IMG/VR virus record: IMGVR_UViG_3300006754_000018
Span: 1-57,769 of that record
Reading direction: 5' to 3' (one strand)
Source: a virus
Length of the DNA: 57,769 bases
The translations under genes and the position numbers were made by a program. Below the pieces are notes generated by a model. The model saw nothing but the letters and a program-made list of their open reading frames with translations. It was not told where the DNA came from and did no database searches. Below, one piece after another: positions 54,493 to 57,769 of the stretch. The number at the start of each line of letters is the position of its first letter. Within the stretch, counting starts at the first letter, position 1.

Positions 54493-55170
54493 TTAACCTC
54501 CAACGGTATCTATTTGAGTTAGATTATCAGAAATAGAATTCCAATCATCTTGAAATAACTGCAAACCCTTCTCTGTAAGAATATGATTATACATCTTATC
54601 AAAGATTGTTGCAGGCATTGTTACAACTTCCGCTCCAACCCTAAAGGTATCGGAAACACTCCTAACGTCCCTCACAGAGGCACCCAGAATGTTGGTTCTA
54701 ACAAGGTGTTCTTTGTATATATCAGAGATGCTCTTTACTAAATCTAACCCACTAAATGAATTGTCATCCACCCTACCTAAGAATGGTGAAACGTAGGTGG
54801 CATCTGCCTTTGCAGCAAGAATTGCCTGTGCTGCAGAGAATACTAAAGTTACATTAGTAGTAAATCCCTCCCCAACAAGAGCCTTACAAGCTTTGAGTCC
54901 TTCGACTGTACAAGGAACCTTAATAGTTACATTAGACATTCCCTTGAATACTTGTGCCTGATCAATCATATCAGGAGCCGTATCTGCGACTACCTCAGCA
55001 GAAATAGACTCAAAGTGTGGAAACTGATTAGATATCTCTCTAACCACCTCCACTGGATCTCCACCACTTTTACGTATAAGTGTGGGGTTTGTTGTCACAC
55101 CATCAATAAGACCCGTAGAGTCACGACTGGCGATCTCTGCAATGTGGGCGGTGTCCAAAAAGATTTTCAT
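54493..55170 (-). CDS. talC: Transaldolase TalC
   Basis: MKIFLDTAHIAEI, GLIDGVTTNPTLI, the Schiff-base Lys 84 in VTIKVPCT, FTTNVTLVFSAAQA, YVSPFLGRVDD and ILGASVRDVRSV are the TalC/fructose-6-phosphate aldolase-like family motifs. 225 residues, the usual short cyanophage form. It exchanges dihydroxyacetone units between sugar phosphates in the pentose phosphate pathway. With CP12 it is thought to shift host carbon flux to nucleotide precursors and NADPH. Confidence 0.95.
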   Translation of the reverse strand: MKIFLDTAHIAEIASRDSTGLIDGVTTNPTLIRKSGGDPVEVVREISNQFPHFESISAEVVADTAPDMIDQAQVFKGMSNVTIKVPCTVEGLKACKALVGEGFTTNVTLVFSAAQAILAAKADATYVSPFLGRVDDNSFSGLDLVKSISDIYKEHLVRTNILGASVRDVRSVSDTFRVGAEVVTMPATIFDKMYNHILTEKGLQLFQDDWNSISDNLTQIDTVGG

Positions 55171-55172
55171 AA

Positions 55173-55325
55173 TTAATCTGGTTTCTTGATTTTTTTGTTT
55201 TGTCTTTTAATCAACTTTGCATATTTTACATCAGAATCTGTATAATATTCTGGATGTTTCTTTGCGATTTTAATCAGTCTCTTTGCTGTCTTTCTAAGAT
55301 CTTTTCTAGTCTCGTCCGTTGCCAA
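55173..55325 (-). CDS. Small basic protein, 50 aa (TTG start)
   Basis: TTG at 55325 with AGGGAGG seven bases upstream (55333-55339); stop at 55173, two bases before talC. The product starts (M)ATDETRKDLRKTAKRLI and contains KKHPEYYTDSDVKYAKLI with a Lys-rich end. The strong ribosome-binding site and position argue for expression despite the start codon. It overlaps the 55453 gene by 52 bases in another frame. Confidence 0.55.
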   Translation of the reverse strand: MATDETRKDLRKTAKRLIKIAKKHPEYYTDSDVKYAKLIKRQNKKIKKPD

Positions 55326-55453
55326 TACGTATCCTCCCTGTTATGAACCTTAATATTTAACATTTCGGATAGGTTGAAATACTCTCTAGGAGTATCAGGC
55401 ATGGATTCTCTAAGTTTCTGAACTAATAACAATTGTCTTTCTAGTTTAGACAT
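55274..55453 (-). CDS. Small hypothetical protein, 59 aa
   Basis: ATG at 55453 overlaps the upstream stop by eight bases; TGA at 55274. MSKLERQLLLVQKLRESM, then PREYFNLSEMLNIKVHN and a charged helix. No family recognised. Confidence 0.55.
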   Translation of the reverse strand: MSKLERQLLLVQKLRESMPDTPREYFNLSEMLNIKVHNREDTYWQRTRLEKILERQQRD

Positions 55454-55649
55454 TTGATCTCCGTAATGTATGTAAATACCTCAAAACATCTTCTCTTATT
55501 TCTAATAACTCATTATAACACTTTTGGTTATGAGCACAAGCACGAAGTCTATTATCGGGTTTATGAACTGATTCAATAAAGATATCAAGTCCCCGATTAT
55601 ACTTCTCCGACTTAGTTTCCGTATCTACATCTATAGAGTTTTGATCCAT
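55446..55649 (-). CDS. Hypothetical protein, 67 aa
   Basis: ATG at 55649, MDQNSIDVDTETKSEKYN; helical C-terminal half with two Cys (RACAHNQKCYNELLEI). Function unknown; adjacent to the membrane protein upstream. Confidence 0.6.
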   Translation of the reverse strand: MDQNSIDVDTETKSEKYNRGLDIFIESVHKPDNRLRACAHNQKCYNELLEIREDVLRYLHTLRRSNV

Positions 55650-55650
55650 T

Positions 55651-55920
55651 TTAATTATCGAATTTGTTTGTACCAGTGACCATTTTGATCTTTTCGATCT
55701 CCATCCACTGATTTTCGACTTCTCCTGCTATATACATGACTTTCTGATCCGTAATATCCCTCTGTTCCAACAAATAAGCTATAGTGTCGGCTAGAGATTG
55801 TCTATTACCCTCACCATCTTTAAGATAGATTGAGTAAGTAGTACGAAATTTCCTAACTAGATGTATTCTTAATACAACATATAGTATTAAGTTACTAATT
55901 AGGATCAATAAGAAAGTCAT
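55651..55920 (-). CDS. Hypothetical membrane protein, 89 aa
   Basis: N-terminal transmembrane segment (MTFLLILISNLILYVVLR), then a soluble helical domain with QSLADTIAYLLEQRDIT. ATG overlaps the heme oxygenase stop (ATGA). No family recognised. Confidence 0.6.
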   Translation of the reverse strand: MTFLLILISNLILYVVLRIHLVRKFRTTYSIYLKDGEGNRQSLADTIAYLLEQRDITDQKVMYIAGEVENQWMEIEKIKMVTGTNKFDN

Positions 55921-56633
55921 CTATATCTCTCAGATACAGTCATTTCCCTAACAAAATCCCTAAAAAAACTTTTAAGAATTAGGAAAAGACCTTTCACTGC
56001 ATTACCTTGAATCTCATCAAACAAATGCATGTTCAACCTAAAAGCAAAGTTAGCTTCGGTAACAATAGCATTTGCCTGTGACTCATCAATTGGTAAATTA
56101 TCCAGAGCAGAACGATACTTGGTCTTAAAAGATTTCTTGTCTGGGATAGTTGGAAACTCATAAAAGTCCAATCCACCATCATCAAGAACTAAAACCCTTT
56201 CTGCAATGCCCTTAAGAATCTGACCGCCAGATAGATCTCCAAGATACCTAGTGTAATGATGACCCACAAGAAGATATGGTGTATCATGTGCTACTTCTTT
56301 GATTCGATTAACATAGTTCTGAGTAGCCTCAGAAGGATAAATGTTCTCTCTCCAATCAGCGCCCCAAAAATACTCACAATCTTTAACAAGTGCATCATGA
56401 CGTTTTAAGTCCTCAAATGCAAGAGGTCCTATTGTTGGATCCTCTTCCTTTAACCTATCAATCTCAGTTTCTAACGCATGATATACGAAATAGAAATTTG
56501 CAATTAATTGACGGTAACTATCTTTATCAAGAACACCTTTAAGAAAACCCTTAATGAATTTAGTGTTTTCAGCTGCGCTATGTGATTCTTTAGTACCGTC
56601 TTTTAATCTTTTTGCAAAATCAGTTACTGCCAT
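55917..56633 (-). CDS. ho1: Heme oxygenase
   Basis: ATG at 56633 (MAVTDFAKRLKDGTKESH); an ATG two codons upstream is possible. The proximal heme ligand is the His in KESHSAAENT, and YTRYLGDLSGGQILKG is the distal-helix GDLSGG motif. 238 residues, normal length. It opens heme to biliverdin for phycobilin synthesis. No bilin reductase (pebS/pcyA) gene is in the window, so the host may complete the pathway. Confidence 0.93.
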   Translation of the reverse strand: MAVTDFAKRLKDGTKESHSAAENTKFIKGFLKGVLDKDSYRQLIANFYFVYHALETEIDRLKEEDPTIGPLAFEDLKRHDALVKDCEYFWGADWRENIYPSEATQNYVNRIKEVAHDTPYLLVGHHYTRYLGDLSGGQILKGIAERVLVLDDGGLDFYEFPTIPDKKSFKTKYRSALDNLPIDESQANAIVTEANFAFRLNMHLFDEIQGNAVKGLFLILKSFFRDFVREMTVSERYR

Positions 56634-56654
56634 ATCCATTAAGGAATAATGTTA

Positions 56655-56897
56655 TTATTGTACATCAAAATCATCAGTTTGTAAAGCTGGGAAAAAGTGA
56701 TATTCATTATCCCACCTCAATCCTGAGTTGTTTAATTCGTGTTTCGTAACATTCTCGCCCTTCCAATTCTCTAAGGTTTCAAGAATGTCTGTTAGTTTAT
56801 GTAATTTTTTTGTTGTGTCATCATTGGATGAATACCCAAGTGCTTTCCGTAAATGCTTCTGGGCTTCATCAAGATGAAATTTTGATACTGTGTTCAT
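56655..56897 (-). CDS. Hypothetical protein, 80 aa
   Basis: ATG at 56897 overlaps the deformylase gene by 29 bases. MNTVSKFHLDEAQKHLRK, KKLHKLTDILETLENWK; helical, ending HFFPALQTDDFDVQ. Function unknown. Confidence 0.6.
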   Translation of the reverse strand: MNTVSKFHLDEAQKHLRKALGYSSNDDTTKKLHKLTDILETLENWKGENVTKHELNNSGLRWDNEYHFFPALQTDDFDVQ

Positions 56898-57336
56898 ATT
56901 CTCCTAAGTAATCTACAAATAGAATGCCATCCAAATGATCAATCTCATGTTGAACTACCCTTGCAGGTAGATCTTTAAGTTTCCAATGTTTGAACTTTCC
57001 AGATCTGTCTTGAAATTTAACTCTGATCTCTTTGGGTCTTGAAACTTCCCCATGTTCATCAGGAACACTCAAACAAGCCTCATCAAATAAACATTCCTCT
57101 TTACTCTTCCAAGTTATCCTTGGATTAATCATCATATAAGCTTCTCCTTCCTGATCAATAGTGATAACTCTTTTGTTAATCCCTATTTGTGGAGCAGCTA
57201 AACCAATGCCTTCATATTTATACATGGCATCGGACATTTTATCATATAATTGGTTAATAGTATCGTCCACTACAGGAATCTCAGTGGATACTACTCTAAG
57301 AACTTCATCTCCTATTATTCTAATTTCATCTGTCAT
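56869..57336 (-). CDS. def: Peptide deformylase
   Basis: All three family motifs: GIGLAAPQ (residues 43-50), EACLS (86-90, metal Cys 88; Ala in place of the usual Gly) and QHEIDHLDG (His 130, Glu 131, His 134). 155 residues, a compact form with a C-terminal EYEHSIKISS not shared with bacterial enzymes. It removes formyl groups from nascent proteins; cyanophage versions are thought to favour photosystem proteins such as D1. Confidence 0.93.
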   Translation of the reverse strand: MTDEIRIIGDEVLRVVSTEIPVVDDTINQLYDKMSDAMYKYEGIGLAAPQIGINKRVITIDQEGEAYMMINPRITWKSKEECLFDEACLSVPDEHGEVSRPKEIRVKFQDRSGKFKHWKLKDLPARVVQHEIDHLDGILFVDYLGEYEHSIKISS

Positions 57337-57677
57337 CTTCTACCTATAACTACATCCCCACCACCATCATCTTCATCATCTTCTTCATCATCCCAAGGAT
57401 CTTCTACTTGACCACTATTCATACGATCCTGTAGGGATTTGTATAGTGGATCTTGAGGTTCTGTTGTTGGTGTTGGTCTATTAAAATTGACAACTAAAAG
57501 TTCATCTCCAGTCTTAACCTCTGCCATTTCTGGATGGGGTGGTTTAGTAACCGTTCTCTTCTCCTCAGTCAATACCTTATTAAGATGAGTATCATCAGCT
57601 GCTACCCACCCCTTAGACATCAACCTTACTGCAAATACAAATAGTATTACCCAAGTTAATATAAAAATTACCGTCAT
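57333..57677 (-). CDS. Conserved cyanophage membrane protein, 114 aa
   Basis: Transmembrane segment at residues 2-21 (TVIFILTWVILFVFAVRLM), then HPEMAEVKTGDELLVVNFNR, a motif I recall in cyanophages, and a poly-Asp/Glu tail. ATG overlaps the upstream TGA; stop overlaps the deformylase start. Function unknown. Confidence 0.7.
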   Translation of the reverse strand: MTVIFILTWVILFVFAVRLMSKGWVAADDTHLNKVLTEEKRTVTKPPHPEMAEVKTGDELLVVNFNRPTPTTEPQDPLYKSLQDRMNSGQVEDPWDDEEDDEDDGGGDVVIGRR

Positions 57678-57769
57678 TTATCCTCCTCTGCGGGATGATT
57701 AAGAATGTAGAACCACACAACAAACAATATGATGATAACAAACATCCTAATTGAACTTGGTGAGGTATC
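57674..57769 (-). CDS. Small membrane protein (possibly cut by window edge)
   Basis: The frame is open from the right edge to TGA at 57674-57676, which overlaps the next ATG (ATGA). An internal ATG at 57745 gives 23 residues (MFVIIILFVVWFYILNHPAE), one transmembrane helix. The true start may lie outside the window. Confidence 0.5.
   Translation of the reverse strand, partial: DTSPSSIRMFVIIILFVVWFYILNHPAEEDK

Noticed and set aside
1-57769. CRISPR arrays, insertion sequences or integrase/attachment sites
   Set aside because: No regularly spaced repeats, transposase motifs or integrase-like genes were seen.

Overview
The window is part of the genome of a T4-like (myovirus) cyanophage infecting marine Synechococcus or Prochlorococcus. 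The evidence is the set of T4 core proteins (gp4, gp5-like hub/spike, gp26, gp27-like hub, gp32, gp33-like, gp48, gp53, gp54, a UvsW-like helicase), cyanophage metabolic genes (transaldolase talC, CP12-like protein, heme oxygenase, peptide deformylase, PhoH, ThyX), AT-rich DNA, and a two-piece tmRNA whose tag begins ANNIV, as in marine picocyanobacteria. The main calls rest on motifs read by eye; no search was run.

Layout. (1) 0-13 kb, minus strand: an accessory region of small, mostly unknown genes in short, translationally coupled operons, with several genes under 60 codons. It also holds a DExH helicase, a KxDG nucleotidyltransferase-like protein, and small membrane and zinc-ribbon proteins. 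Almost every transcription unit from 0.8 to 11.9 kb is preceded by the same dyad (RMCAST-N6-ASTGTC) placed 31-33 bp upstream of a -10 hexamer, often with an intrinsic terminator of the preceding unit in between. (2) 13-30 kb: adhesion region. A glycine-rich adhesin-like protein (plus strand) and a 2325-residue fibre with a C-terminal S74 chaperone domain are surrounded by nine 2OG-Fe(II)-oxygenase-like genes (two more lie at 8.5 and 51.5 kb). A permuted tmRNA sits at 28.3-28.6 kb. (3) 30-47 kb: tail/baseplate module. In transcription order on the minus strand it runs gp54, two conserved proteins, gp26 chaperone, a small ORF reachable by a -1 frameshift, two tape-measure-like proteins, gp27-like hub, CP12-like protein, gp5-like spike, and further structural proteins. 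On the plus strand it runs gp4, an unknown, gp48 and gp53. (4) 47-54 kb, minus strand: replication and late-transcription genes (gp32, DUF1825, gp33-like, PD-(D/E)XK exonuclease, PhoH, ThyX, a glutaredoxin-domain protein). (5) 54-57.8 kb, minus strand: host-takeover metabolism (talC, heme oxygenase, peptide deformylase) among small unknown genes.

Regulation seen in the sequence: three host-sigma70-like promoters with TTGACA, 17-bp spacing and TATAAT/TATACT (972, 2011, 48024); the dyad-associated promoter family in the accessory region; and late promoters of the NATAAATA/CTAAATA type in front of structural genes. talC and CP12 together fit the known cyanophage strategy of diverting carbon from the Calvin cycle to the pentose phosphate pathway. 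ThyX, PhoH, gp32 and the exonuclease serve DNA synthesis. The strongest new leads are the dyad promoter family, the gp26 -1 frameshift site in front of the tape-measure genes, and a set of atypical 2OG-oxygenase paralogs.
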